DNA from: an uncultured Lachnospiraceae bacterium
GTDB lineage: Bacteria > Bacillota > Clostridia > Lachnospirales > Lachnospiraceae
DNA: 7,994 bases
Assembly: GCA_910588815.1 (NCBI GenBank)
Contig: CAJUQY010000073.1
Location: 1 to 7,994, forward strand
Reading direction: 5' to 3'
A program made the position numbers and the translations under genes. How positions within the stretch are numbered: position 1 is the stretch's first letter; the number at the start of each line of letters is the position of its first letter. This document shows positions 1 to 6,309 of this stretch, in pieces. Below the pieces are notes generated by a model that was not told the origin of the DNA, did not search any database, and saw nothing but the letters and a program-made list of their open reading frames with translations.

Positions 1-1323
1 CCCGCCGGGAAGCCGCCCCTTCAGATCGGCGTAGGCGGCCTCCACCGTGTCAGGCGACCCCGCCGCCGCCTGACAGCCGGGGAAAAACAGGTACCGGCAG
101 CTCTCCCGCCCAGGCTCCATCCTGGCGAGAAAGGCCTCCCCGTTGGAAAACTCCTGATCAGACAGGGCAAACTCATGGGTGGAGGGCGGCATCTTCTTCG
201 TCTCCACCATGGTGCGCTTTGCGATCCGGCAGACCTCTGGATAATCAAAGCCGTTGGGGCATGCCGCCCTGCACTGGCCGCACTCGTCACAGGCATTGAT
301 CATGCCGTTGGCCATGTGGTTCCCCATGACAATGGACATATTGTTGTAGATTTCCCGGATGGCCGCCCTGGGATTCCGCTTATAATGCTGCAGATATACA
401 CACCCCTTGACACATTCCAGACACTGGCACTGGATGCATCTGCCTGCCTCCGCCGCCGCGCTCTTCCTTGTCACCTGCTCCCTGTCCGTAAGGGCCCTGG
501 ATCCCTCCACCCCGTCCATGGTCACAAACAGGCGGCTTTCCTTCCTGACCCGCTCCGGCTCCTCCGTGCGGACCCCCTGCACATACCGTTCCAGAACGCC
601 CGCCGCATATTTGGCCTCAGACAGGATCCATTCTGCGCTCTTTGCAGGCTTTCCCGTATAGATCCCCACAGGAAGTCCGGCCCATCCGACGGAAGGAGAC
701 ACGATCCCCCCGGCAAGCTCCGATAACGCCTGTTCCAGCTCCTCCTTTCGGAGGGCTTCCCGCTTCTTTCCCTTGATCCGAAGCCCCGAAAAGGCCGAGA
801 GTTCTGCCGCCGCTTCCTCCTCCGTAAGACCCCAGCCGTTCAGAATCTTCTCCATGGAACCGCAGGACGTATACCAGAGCACCTCATAACCCTTCTTCCC
901 CAGCTCCCACAGACAGGCCAAGGCAAAGAGATCGTCTCCGGCCACAGCCACCCGCAGATTCTTTTTGGGAAGCATGAACCGGTTGATCTTCCCTGAACCT
1001 CCGTAAAGGGCGCAGGCCCTCTCCAGCGCGGGAAGGACGATCCCGTCCTGAAGCTCCGCCAGCTTACAGCCCTTTATGCAAGTCCCGCCGCAGTTTTTCG
1101 ACAGAAGGAACAGGAAGGGCGTCACCGTCCGGATCACTGCCGCCGCCTTGGCAAAATTCCCCTTTGCCGCGTGGGCGCACACCGTCCGCATGTCGATCTG
1201 AAGGGGACAGGCCGCCTGACAGCCGGGCTGGTCTTCCCTGGTGCAAACCGCCTCCCTCTCATGCAGCTCGTCCTGGCCGAAGGCCTGCTTCATCCGATAA
1301 TGTTTTCCGATCACCTGCTCCAT
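1..1323 (-). CDS. Iron-sulfur / pyridine-nucleotide-oxidoreductase-like dicluster protein, N-terminal 441 residues (runs off left edge)
   Basis: The frame is open from ATG 1323 to base 1 with no stop, so only the N-terminal part is present. A GGGAGGA ribosome site (1328-1334) 4 nt upstream favours this start over an in-frame ATG at 1341. Domains seen in order: a DPYD-type N-terminal Fe-S domain at about residues 25-105 (CQAACPLQID, later CGGTCIKGC, ending LPALERAC); a Rossmann-like segment at about 122-155 (NLRVAVAGDDLFALACLWEL) that lacks the usual GxGxxG; a dicluster ferredoxin at about 295-356 (CIQCQCLECVKGC, then CDECGQCRAACP); and the first half-motif of a CCG/heterodisulfide-reductase cysteine-rich domain (FFPGC, C417). 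This order fits the 'pyridine nucleotide-disulfide oxidoreductase/dicluster-binding protein' family seen near selenium-dependent hydroxylases. It lies 145 bp downstream of the hydroxylase gene on the same strand. A role in passing electrons to or from that enzyme is inferred. A YgfK-like or GltD-like relative is the alternative. Confidence 0.75.
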   Translation of the reverse strand, partial: MEQVIGKHYRMKQAFGQDELHEREAVCTREDQPGCQAACPLQIDMRTVCAHAAKGNFAKAAAVIRTVTPFLFLLSKNCGGTCIKGCKLAELQDGIVLPALERACALYGGSGKINRFMLPKKNLRVAVAGDDLFALACLWELGKKGYEVLWYTSCGSMEKILNGWGLTEEEAAAELSAFSGLRIKGKKREALRKEELEQALSELAGGIVSPSVGWAGLPVGIYTGKPAKSAEWILSEAKYAAGVLERYVQGVRTEEPERVRKESRLFVTMDGVEGSRALTDREQVTRKSAAAEAGRCIQCQCLECVKGCVYLQHYKRNPRAAIREIYNNMSIVMGNHMANGMINACDECGQCRAACPNGFDYPEVCRIAKRTMVETKKMPPSTHEFALSDQEFSNGEAFLARMEPGRESCRYLFFPGCQAAAGSPDTVEAAYADLKGRLPGG

Positions 1324-1381
1324 GTCATCCTCCCATCCCATGATACTCAAAAAAATTCAACTGTGCGGCCGGAACGTTTTG

Positions 1382-1411
1382 AAAAGAGAATCCTGCAGAA
1401 GCAGGATTCTC
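1382..1411 (-). terminator. Hairpin terminator after the molybdenum hydroxylase gene
   Basis: A perfect 11-bp inverted repeat, GAGAATCCTGC (1386-1396) and GCAGGATTCTC (1401-1411), encloses a 4-nt loop. On the minus strand it is followed directly by TTTTC, a short T tract, and it lies 58 bp past the stop codon of the hydroxylase. This fits a moderate intrinsic terminator. The T tract is short, so read-through into the Fe-S gene is likely enough that both could still share a transcript. I see no convincing promoter between the hairpin and ATG 1323. Confidence 0.6.
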
Positions 1412-1468
1412 CCGTCATGATACTTCTCTCGTTATCTTTCTTTTTCCCTTGCTTCCACCAACTCTCTC

Positions 1469-4216
1469 TTACAGAGCGTCGATGGCCGCTTTCACCACCT
1501 CCGGACGGGCCGGAATCTTCGTGACTCTGGCTCCGGTGGCATTGTAGATGGCATTTAAGATTGCCGGATGAGGAGCCGCCAACGGTCCCTCGCCGCAGCC
1601 TGCCGCACCGTACGGTCCAAGAGGACGGGGATGATTGGTCTGATAGATCAGCTCGATGTCATCCGGTACGTCATTGGGGTACGGAATGCCGCACTTCTGA
1701 AGAGTCGTATGCTTCTTCAAATCCTCAAAGTCCTCGGAAAGTGCAAGGCCGATGCCCTGTGCGATGGCGCCCATCACCTGGCCGTCCACCACAGTCTTGT
1801 TGATGATGGTGCCGAAGTCGGAAACCATCGTAAATTTCACGACCTTCACCTTGCCGGTCGCCATCTCCACCCGGACTACAGGCAGGGAAATGCAGTACAT
1901 GTAGACGGAGAAAGGATTGCCCTGAGCCGTTTCCATGTCGCAGTCGGAGCAGCCGGTGGCTACCCATTTGCCCTCGTACTTGAGAGCCAGGCCCTGAGCC
2001 TTCATCTCGTCGTAGGTGCGGAAGGTTCCGTCCGGTTTCTTCATGGCGTCAATGAGCATCTCACAGGCCACGCGGGTTGCGTTTCCGGACATGACGTTGG
2101 AGCGGGAGCCGCCTGCAGGGCCGGAGTTGGGAGTTAAGCCGGTATCGTTCATAACCAGCTTGATCTGATCCGGCGTAAAGCCTGCCTGTCTGAGCGTCTC
2201 GTGGGCATGGGTCAGTGTTCCGATGTCGGCGCCCTGTCCGTGATCCTCCCAGGAATTATAAATGGTGACCGTACCGTCTGCGTTCAGTTGGGCCCAGGCC
2301 TCGGAGGAATCCACACCGTCCAGTCCGCAGCCATAGATGCCCAGGGAAACGCCGACGCCGTATTTATACTTGCCGTCCTCACTTTTGGTTTGGTTCAGTT
2401 CTTCCGCATAAGCCTTGCTGGCCTGATATTTGGGCCTTGCCAGGTCAAAGAGATCCTCCAGGCAGTAGACATCCGGCTTACAGCCGTTGGGCGTGGTAGA
2501 GCCTTCGGATTCCTTGTAGCAGTTCATGGCACGGAACTCAAAGGGATCGATCCCCATCTTGGCCGCCATCACATCCAGGGCGATATCGCCGCCCATAAAG
2601 GACTGGGGCGCACCGTAGCCGCGGAATGCCGCGCCGTAGGCATGGTTCGTACAGACTGTCTGGGACTTGTTGCGGATATTCCTGATGTCCATGCCGGCGC
2701 CCACGAACTGGCTGAGGCGCATGGTGAGCAGATCGCCGAACTCGGAGTAAGGGCCGTGGTCAATATAGTTATCGCCCTCCAGAGCCAGAAGCTTGCCCTT
2801 CTCGTCGGCTGCCAGCTTGATATTCATGAAACCGGGGCTTCTCTTTCCGGTGTAGGTGATCATCTGGTACATGCTAAAGTTCAGGGCCACCGGGCGCTTC
2901 GTCACCAGCGCCGCCACGCCGACCAGGGCTTCGGTGGTCGGGGAGAACTTATAACCGAAGGTGCCGCCCGCATGAAGCTGCACAAGCCTCAGCTTTTCAG
3001 GAGCCACACCGATACCCTCACAGATCATGGCATGGTGCAGATGAATACCGATGGATTTGGAGTGGATGGTCACACGGCCTTCCTCGTCCGTGTAGGCGTA
3101 AGCCACATCCGGTTCAATGGGCAGGTGCGGCTGGCGGGAACAGTATGCCTCCACCTCGACCACATTGGGAGCCGTCTCCATGATGGGAGCCGTATCTTCG
3201 CCCTTGATGCAGTTGGTCTCATAATATACATTCGGCGTGCCGGGATGGATCTCGATGGCATCGGGAGCCATGGCCTCCGGAGCAGACATATAAGCCGGAA
3301 GGATCTCCAGATCCACCTTCACCGCCGCAGCCGCAGCCTTCGCATGCTCTACCGTATCGGCACAGACCATGGCAATGGCGTCGCCGTACTGGAATACTTT
3401 TTCGTCGCAGAGAATCGGGCGGTCCCAGCCGTCCCCTTTATTGGTCGGGAAGGTGATGAGGCCGGTGATCCGGTTCTTGCCGGGAACATCCTTGTATGTA
3501 ATGATCCTCTCCACGCCGGGCATCTTTTCAGCCTCGGAGCAGTCAATGCCCTTGATATTGGCATGGGATACCTCTGCCTGTACCAGTGCAATCTGAAGGG
3601 TATCCTCCGGCAGGTTCTTGATCTCGTCGGCGCCGAAATTCCACTGGCCGGTCACCTTGGCGGCGCCGGAAGGCCGGGCATAGCTGGTTCCGATAATCTT
3701 GTTGTCCGTGGGAAGGAACATGAGGTCTTCCTTGCTCATCTCACCGCGGAGTACCTTCGCAGCATCCATGACCGCGTCAATGAGGGGTTTATAGCCGGTA
3801 CAGCGGCAGAGATTCCTGTTCTTATTGAACCACTCCCGCACTTCTTCCCTGGTGGGAGAAGGATTGTTCTCCAAAAGAACCTTGGCGCTCATGATAAAGC
3901 CGGGAGAACAGAAACCGCACTGGGCACAGCCATGGGCCACCCATGCCGCCTGCAGCGGATGAAGGTCGTCAAGGGTTCCGATCCCTTCAATGGTCTCCAC
4001 CTTCGCATAATCCGGAACCTTTGCGATCTTTGTGATACAGGAGCGGGTCACCTTTCCGTCCACGATGACATTACACGCACCACAGTGTCCCTCGCCGCAG
4101 CCGATCTTACAGCCGGTAAGGAGCAGACGGTCCCTGAGTACCTGGGCCAGGGACTCGGTTCCGTCCACCACAATGGTACGTTCCGCCCCATTGATAATAA
4201 GCGCTTTTTTGATCAT
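1469..4216 (-). CDS. xdh: Selenium-dependent-type xanthine dehydrogenase: fused [2Fe-2S] and molybdopterin-binding molybdenum hydroxylase
   Basis: This 915-residue cytoplasmic enzyme should hydroxylate a purine-like or other heterocyclic substrate at a molybdenum cofactor. Residues 1-155 are the two-cluster ferredoxin part: C40, C45, C48 and C60 for the plant-type cluster, then C100, C103, C137 and C139 (QCGFCSPG, NLCRCTGYK). Residues 175-915 form the molybdenum body: QPHLPIEP (362-369), GGTFGYKF (417-424), GAAFRGYGAPQ (528-538; R532 matches bovine Arg880), EDHGQGADI (657-665), and GAAGCGEGP (870-878) with the catalytic glutamate E876. There is no FAD domain, and none is encoded beside it. 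Fusion without FAD, and the overall length, match the selenium-dependent xanthine dehydrogenase family (TIGR03311; Enterococcus faecalis enzyme). There selenium is a labile Mo ligand, so no UGA codon is expected. ATG 4216 has AGGAGGG (4223-4229) 6 nt upstream. F424 replaces the glutamate that binds purine in bovine enzyme, so the true substrate is uncertain. Confidence 0.9.
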   Translation of the reverse strand: MIKKALIINGAERTIVVDGTESLAQVLRDRLLLTGCKIGCGEGHCGACNVIVDGKVTRSCITKIAKVPDYAKVETIEGIGTLDDLHPLQAAWVAHGCAQCGFCSPGFIMSAKVLLENNPSPTREEVREWFNKNRNLCRCTGYKPLIDAVMDAAKVLRGEMSKEDLMFLPTDNKIIGTSYARPSGAAKVTGQWNFGADEIKNLPEDTLQIALVQAEVSHANIKGIDCSEAEKMPGVERIITYKDVPGKNRITGLITFPTNKGDGWDRPILCDEKVFQYGDAIAMVCADTVEHAKAAAAAVKVDLEILPAYMSAPEAMAPDAIEIHPGTPNVYYETNCIKGEDTAPIMETAPNVVEVEAYCSRQPHLPIEPDVAYAYTDEEGRVTIHSKSIGIHLHHAMICEGIGVAPEKLRLVQLHAGGTFGYKFSPTTEALVGVAALVTKRPVALNFSMYQMITYTGKRSPGFMNIKLAADEKGKLLALEGDNYIDHGPYSEFGDLLTMRLSQFVGAGMDIRNIRNKSQTVCTNHAYGAAFRGYGAPQSFMGGDIALDVMAAKMGIDPFEFRAMNCYKESEGSTTPNGCKPDVYCLEDLFDLARPKYQASKAYAEELNQTKSEDGKYKYGVGVSLGIYGCGLDGVDSSEAWAQLNADGTVTIYNSWEDHGQGADIGTLTHAHETLRQAGFTPDQIKLVMNDTGLTPNSGPAGGSRSNVMSGNATRVACEMLIDAMKKPDGTFRTYDEMKAQGLALKYEGKWVATGCSDCDMETAQGNPFSVYMYCISLPVVRVEMATGKVKVVKFTMVSDFGTIINKTVVDGQVMGAIAQGIGLALSEDFEDLKKHTTLQKCGIPYPNDVPDDIELIYQTNHPRPLGPYGAAGCGEGPLAAPHPAILNAIYNATGARVTKIPARPEVVKAAIDAL

Positions 4217-4238
4217 TCAATACCCTCCTTCTACATAA

Positions 4239-4269
4239 ATAATAATCCCCCTGGTTCCTCTAACGGCAA
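4239..4269 (-). promoter_or_regulatory. Possible promoter for the molybdenum hydroxylase gene
   Basis: On the minus strand TTGCCG (4269-4264) and TATTAT (4244-4239) are separated by 19 bp, longer than ideal. Transcription would begin only a few bases before the AGGAGGG ribosome site. This is the best candidate in the short divergent space, but it is weak and no operator was recognised. Confidence 0.3.
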
Positions 4270-4284
4270 TATGTCCGATAACCC

Positions 4285-4314
4285 TTGCCCTCCCTGTCCC
4301 TGCAATGCTAAAAT
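4285..4314 (+). promoter_or_regulatory. Extended -10 promoter for the 84-residue gene
   Basis: TTGCCC (4285-4290), an 18-bp spacer, then TGC followed by TAAAAT (-10 at 4309-4314, TG at 4306-4307). The extended TGn and five-of-six -10 match make this a good sigma-A type promoter. The expected start near 4321 gives a leader of about 25 nt before ATG 4346. It lies back to back with the hydroxylase gene, so a factor bound here could affect both directions. Confidence 0.6.
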
Positions 4315-4345
4315 AGAAGCATTAAGATCACGGAGGTATTTTCTT

Positions 4346-4600
4346 ATGGAATTACACGAAATCCACGCAAGCGCGGTCACAATCGAAGTGACCGACGAAC
4401 AGACCGGCGAAACCTTCCGCCGTGAACTGCCCATCGACTTTTATGAAACTGCCAACCTTCTCCGGCTTCGGGGTGAAGACCTGAATGGAAATCCCAGCGA
4501 ACTGGTCTTTCTGTCAGGCACCGGCATAGACCGGATCCGGGGCCTTATGGGAAATGGGCCTGACGAAGATCCCTGCGGCTCTCACAGTAAAAATCCATAA
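4346..4600 (+). CDS. Uncharacterised acidic 84-residue protein
   Basis: I do not recognise this protein. It starts at ATG 4346 with GGAGGT (4332-4337) 8 nt upstream and follows a good promoter. It begins MELHEIHASAVTIEVTD and is rich in Asp and Glu (TDEQTGETF, RGEDLNG, GPDEDP). There is no signal peptide or membrane segment. The N-terminal half alternates polar and hydrophobic residues as a small beta-sheet domain would. It ends DPCGSHSKNP, whose Cys and His could bind a metal, but this is only a possibility. The same frame stays open far upstream, antisense to the hydroxylase. That extension has no ribosome site and is not believed. It is transcribed divergently from the hydroxylase, so shared control is possible, but no functional link is shown. 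Confidence 0.7.
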   Translation: MELHEIHASAVTIEVTDEQTGETFRRELPIDFYETANLLRLRGEDLNGNPSELVFLSGTGIDRIRGLMGNGPDEDPCGSHSKNP

Positions 4601-4662
4601 ACATACTGCAGTCTATGGATTCAGTATAGTTGATTCTGCCGGTTCCGTCAACAATCTTTTTT
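4592..4662 (+). terminator. Weak hairpin / T-tract region after the 84-residue gene
   Basis: An 8-bp inverted repeat, AATCCATA (4592-4599) and TATGGATT (4614-4621), overlaps the stop codon but has no T tract. A second, shorter repeat GTTGA (4629-4633) and TCAAC (4648-4652) is followed after 4 nt by six T residues (4657-4662). Together they could end transcription, but neither is a clean intrinsic terminator. The rest of the gap up to 4736 is very A/T rich, and I saw no convincing promoter in it. Confidence 0.25.
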
Positions 4663-4736
4663 CTGTTTTCGATATTTTCCCAAAAAATAATCGTATTTTT
4701 TTGTCAATATCGCACAACCAAAAGAGAGGAGTATAT

Positions 4737-5585
4737 ATGAAGATCATTCTATTTGGAAGCGGGCAAGGCGGACAGATGGCCGCCCGCTGGCTCCCGGCGG
4801 ACAAAAAGCTCCTGGCCTTTGCCGACAATGATACGGGCAAACAGGGGGGCCTCCAAAACGGCATCCCTGTCATCGCCCCGGAACAGATCCCCGCCCTGGC
4901 TCCGGATCTCGTCTGGATTACCGTGCTGAACCGGGAAGCGGCATCGGCCATGGAAGCCCAGCTTCGCAGCCTCGGGTACAGCGGGCCGATCCGGACTTTG
5001 ACTCCCTTTCGGGACAGTATGGACCTGCGGCTCGCCCAGGTGCGGCTTCTGGCCGAAGAGATCAAGGCCGCAAAGCTTCCGGGAGCCGTCGCCGAGCTCG
5101 GTGTCTATCAGGGCGCCCTCGCGGCGGAATTGAACCGGCTCTTTCCCGACCGGACCCTCTATCTCTTCGACACCTTCACCGGTTTCCACCAAAGCGACGT
5201 GGAGACGGAAAAACAGCTTGCTTCCCATACCAGGGCTTCGGCCGGGGACTTCGGGGACACCAGCATTGCTCTGGTGCAGAAAAAACTCCCCCATCCGGAA
5301 AGAGCCGTTTTCTGTAAAGGGCGTTTCCCGGAGACCCTCCCTGAAGACCTTCCGCTTCTGGCTTTCGTGAGCCTGGATCCGGACCTTTATGAACCGACCC
5401 TCTCGGGCCTTCAGGCTTTCTGGCCGAAGCTGGTCCCCGGCGGCGTGATCCTGATCCACGACTACAACAGCACCCAGTTTGCAGGGGCCGGAAAAGCCGT
5501 GCGGAAATTCTGCCTGGAAAAAGGGCTGATGGTGATCCCCCTGGCCGATCTCCACGGAAGCGCCGTGCTGATCAGACAGAAATAA
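4737..5585 (+). CDS. TylF/MycF-family SAM-dependent methyltransferase with N-terminal Rossmann-like domain
   Basis: The protein has 282 residues. ATG 4737 is chosen because GAGAGGAG (4724-4731) precedes it and the protein then opens with a typical beta strand and glycine loop. An in-frame ATG at 4554 would sit inside the previous gene and add an A/T-rich leader. Residues 1-90 (MKIILFGSGQGGQMAARWL, then LLAFADND and GIPVIAPEQI) resemble the nucleotide-binding half of sugar-modifying proteins such as PglD or CapD. Residues 95-282 are a class I methyltransferase of the macrocin O-methyltransferase type: SAM loop AVAELGVYQG (117-126), LFDTFTGF (143-150), the metal-binding pair SLDPDLYEPT (212-221) and HDYN (241-244). 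Relatives methylate sugar hydroxyls in antibiotics, glycans or glycolipids with Mg2+. The substrate here cannot be read from context, because no glycosyltransferase or sugar gene is beside it. It appears monocistronic. Confidence 0.8.
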   Translation: MKIILFGSGQGGQMAARWLPADKKLLAFADNDTGKQGGLQNGIPVIAPEQIPALAPDLVWITVLNREAASAMEAQLRSLGYSGPIRTLTPFRDSMDLRLAQVRLLAEEIKAAKLPGAVAELGVYQGALAAELNRLFPDRTLYLFDTFTGFHQSDVETEKQLASHTRASAGDFGDTSIALVQKKLPHPERAVFCKGRFPETLPEDLPLLAFVSLDPDLYEPTLSGLQAFWPKLVPGGVILIHDYNSTQFAGAGKAVRKFCLEKGLMVIPLADLHGSAVLIRQK

Positions 5586-5640
5586 GGAGGGGGCTTCTGC
5601 GGGAATGTACGGATACCGGGAAGGCCCCCCTCCGGTATCC
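5586..5640. repeat. Two overlapping inverted repeats between convergent genes
   Basis: GGATACCGG (5611-5619) and CCGGTATCC (5632-5640) form a perfect 9-bp stem with a 12-nt loop. GGAGGGGGC (5586-5594) can instead pair, with a one-base bulge, to the GCCCCCCTCC of 5624-5633. The two stems share bases, so only one can form. They begin right after the methyltransferase stop and overlap the 3' end of the broken minus-strand gene. No T tract follows in either direction, so a Rho-independent terminator is not supported, though a structure that stalls or protects convergent transcripts is possible. Confidence 0.5.
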
Positions 5641-5935
5641 CATCCCCGTCGGACACATACCGCTCCACCCCCATATGCAGATCACACTTCACCCGAAGCT
5701 TCGCAATCTTCTCCATCATCGGGGAAGCATGGTGCCGATCAATTGCACCCTAATCTTCCCAGCAGTCAATCAGCAGCACTGTCTCCGGATCTGCCATGGG
5801 AATGAAATACTCATACCGCAGATTCCCCTTTTCTTTACGGATTTCTGCCGCAGTCCCGCTGCTCTCCATTTCCTCCGCGAAAGCCTGTTCGATTCCTCGT
5901 CCGATAATATTATACTTCATCCAATAAGTCGGCAT
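5630..5935 (-). pseudogene. Broken putative quinol monooxygenase (ABM domain) with an in-frame amber stop
   Basis: The frame reads MPTYWMKYNIIGRG, EEMESSGTAAEIRKEKGN, LRYEYFIPMADPETVLLIDCWED, then TAG at 5752-5750. It continues in the same frame as GAIDRHHASPMMEKIAKLR, CDLHMGVERYVSDGDGIPE. This is a typical antibiotic-biosynthesis-monooxygenase-fold protein of about 100 residues. In relatives, as I recall them, the W-x-D/N segment is usually followed by Gln, so one CAG to TAG change explains the break. The frame then runs on past GIPE into the methyltransferase gene with no proper stop, so the C-terminus also looks altered. The start is doubtful: AGGAGG (5953-5958) is 17 nt from ATG 5935, and the better-spaced ATG at 5942 is in another frame and stops after ten codons. 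Intact relatives would oxidise quinols or aromatic compounds. It lies 69 bp after the MGMT-family gene and may be the operon's last member. Confidence 0.7.
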
Positions 5936-6004
5936 ACTCCATGAGATCCGTTCCTCCTACCTCATTCCCGTTCCCTGACTGTCACCAGAACCCTGCCCCC
6001 TCGT

Positions 6005-6307
6005 TCACCACCTGCATTGTTTTAAATCCACATGAAAATCATCCTTAAAGGGGATGCCCTCCCGGAGAAGCAAGTACTTCTGCTCCGGCCAGAAGGGAAC
6101 CAGCCGCCCCTCATGGTTTACCACTCTGTGACAGGGATATTTCCCGTAATATTCGGCCATGCCGAGCACCTTTCCCACAAGTCTCGCATTCCGGTCCCTG
6201 CCGATCAGGCGGGCGATCTGCCCGTAAGTGGCAACGCATCCCTCCGGGATTTCCTCCACCACGGAAAGGATTTCATAGATCAAAGCTTCGTCTAAGACCA
6301 GTCCCAT
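6005..6307 (-). CDS. Short MGMT-family (alkyltransferase-like) DNA-binding protein
   Basis: The protein has 100 residues and consists only of the winged-helix DNA-binding part of O6-methylguanine-DNA methyltransferase. It shows GCVATYGQIARLIG (23-36), the helix-insertion arginine segment RNARLVGKVLG (39-49, R42), YPCHRVV (57-63) and LLLREG (79-84, E83). Classical alkyltransferase-like proteins of this size have Trp in place of the active cysteine. Here C59 is kept within PCHRV, so alkyl transfer as well as lesion recognition is possible. The C-terminus (FHVDLKQCRW) is of the short-family type rather than that of full-length Ada/Ogt. ATG 6307 follows the upstream stop by 2 nt, and its GGAG ribosome site lies within the last codons of the flavoprotein gene, so the two are probably translationally coupled. 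The expected role is sensing or repair of alkylated guanine. Confidence 0.85.
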   Translation of the reverse strand: MGLVLDEALIYEILSVVEEIPEGCVATYGQIARLIGRDRNARLVGKVLGMAEYYGKYPCHRVVNHEGRLVPFWPEQKYLLLREGIPFKDDFHVDLKQCRW

Positions 6308-6309
6308 TT

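Noticed and set aside
175..726. A 183-codon plus-strand frame in the left region
   Set aside because: It lies antisense to the Fe-S protein, whose cysteine motifs are unmistakable on the minus strand. The plus-strand product is low-complexity and shows no domain.
1469..4216. An encoded selenocysteine in the hydroxylase
   Set aside because: No in-frame TGA occurs, and in this family selenium is a labile ligand of the molybdenum centre, not a translated residue.
2201..4600. A 799-codon open plus-strand frame covering much of the hydroxylase gene
   Set aside because: Most of it is antisense to the strongly supported hydroxylase. It has no ribosome site or recognisable domain, and its openness follows from the GC-rich codon use of the real gene. 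Only its last 84 codons (4346-4600) form a believable gene.
4681..4710. An A/T-rich near-inverted repeat (CAAAAAATAA and TATTTTTTTG) before the methyltransferase
   Set aside because: The arms do not pair exactly and consist of A and T runs that arise easily by chance. No confident regulatory reading is possible.
4554..4736. A longer start for the methyltransferase at ATG 4554
   Set aside because: It would begin inside the 84-residue gene and run through an A/T-rich intergenic stretch. The ribosome site and the family N-terminus both point to ATG 4737.
4749..5555. A 268-codon minus-strand frame opposite the methyltransferase
   Set aside because: It is antisense to a gene with clear SAM and metal motifs, shows no domain of its own, and lacks a ribosome site.
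5675..5944. Plus-strand frames across 5605-5944
   Set aside because: They are opposite the monooxygenase pseudogene, whose minus-strand residues read as a coherent protein family. The plus-strand products show no domain or ribosome site.
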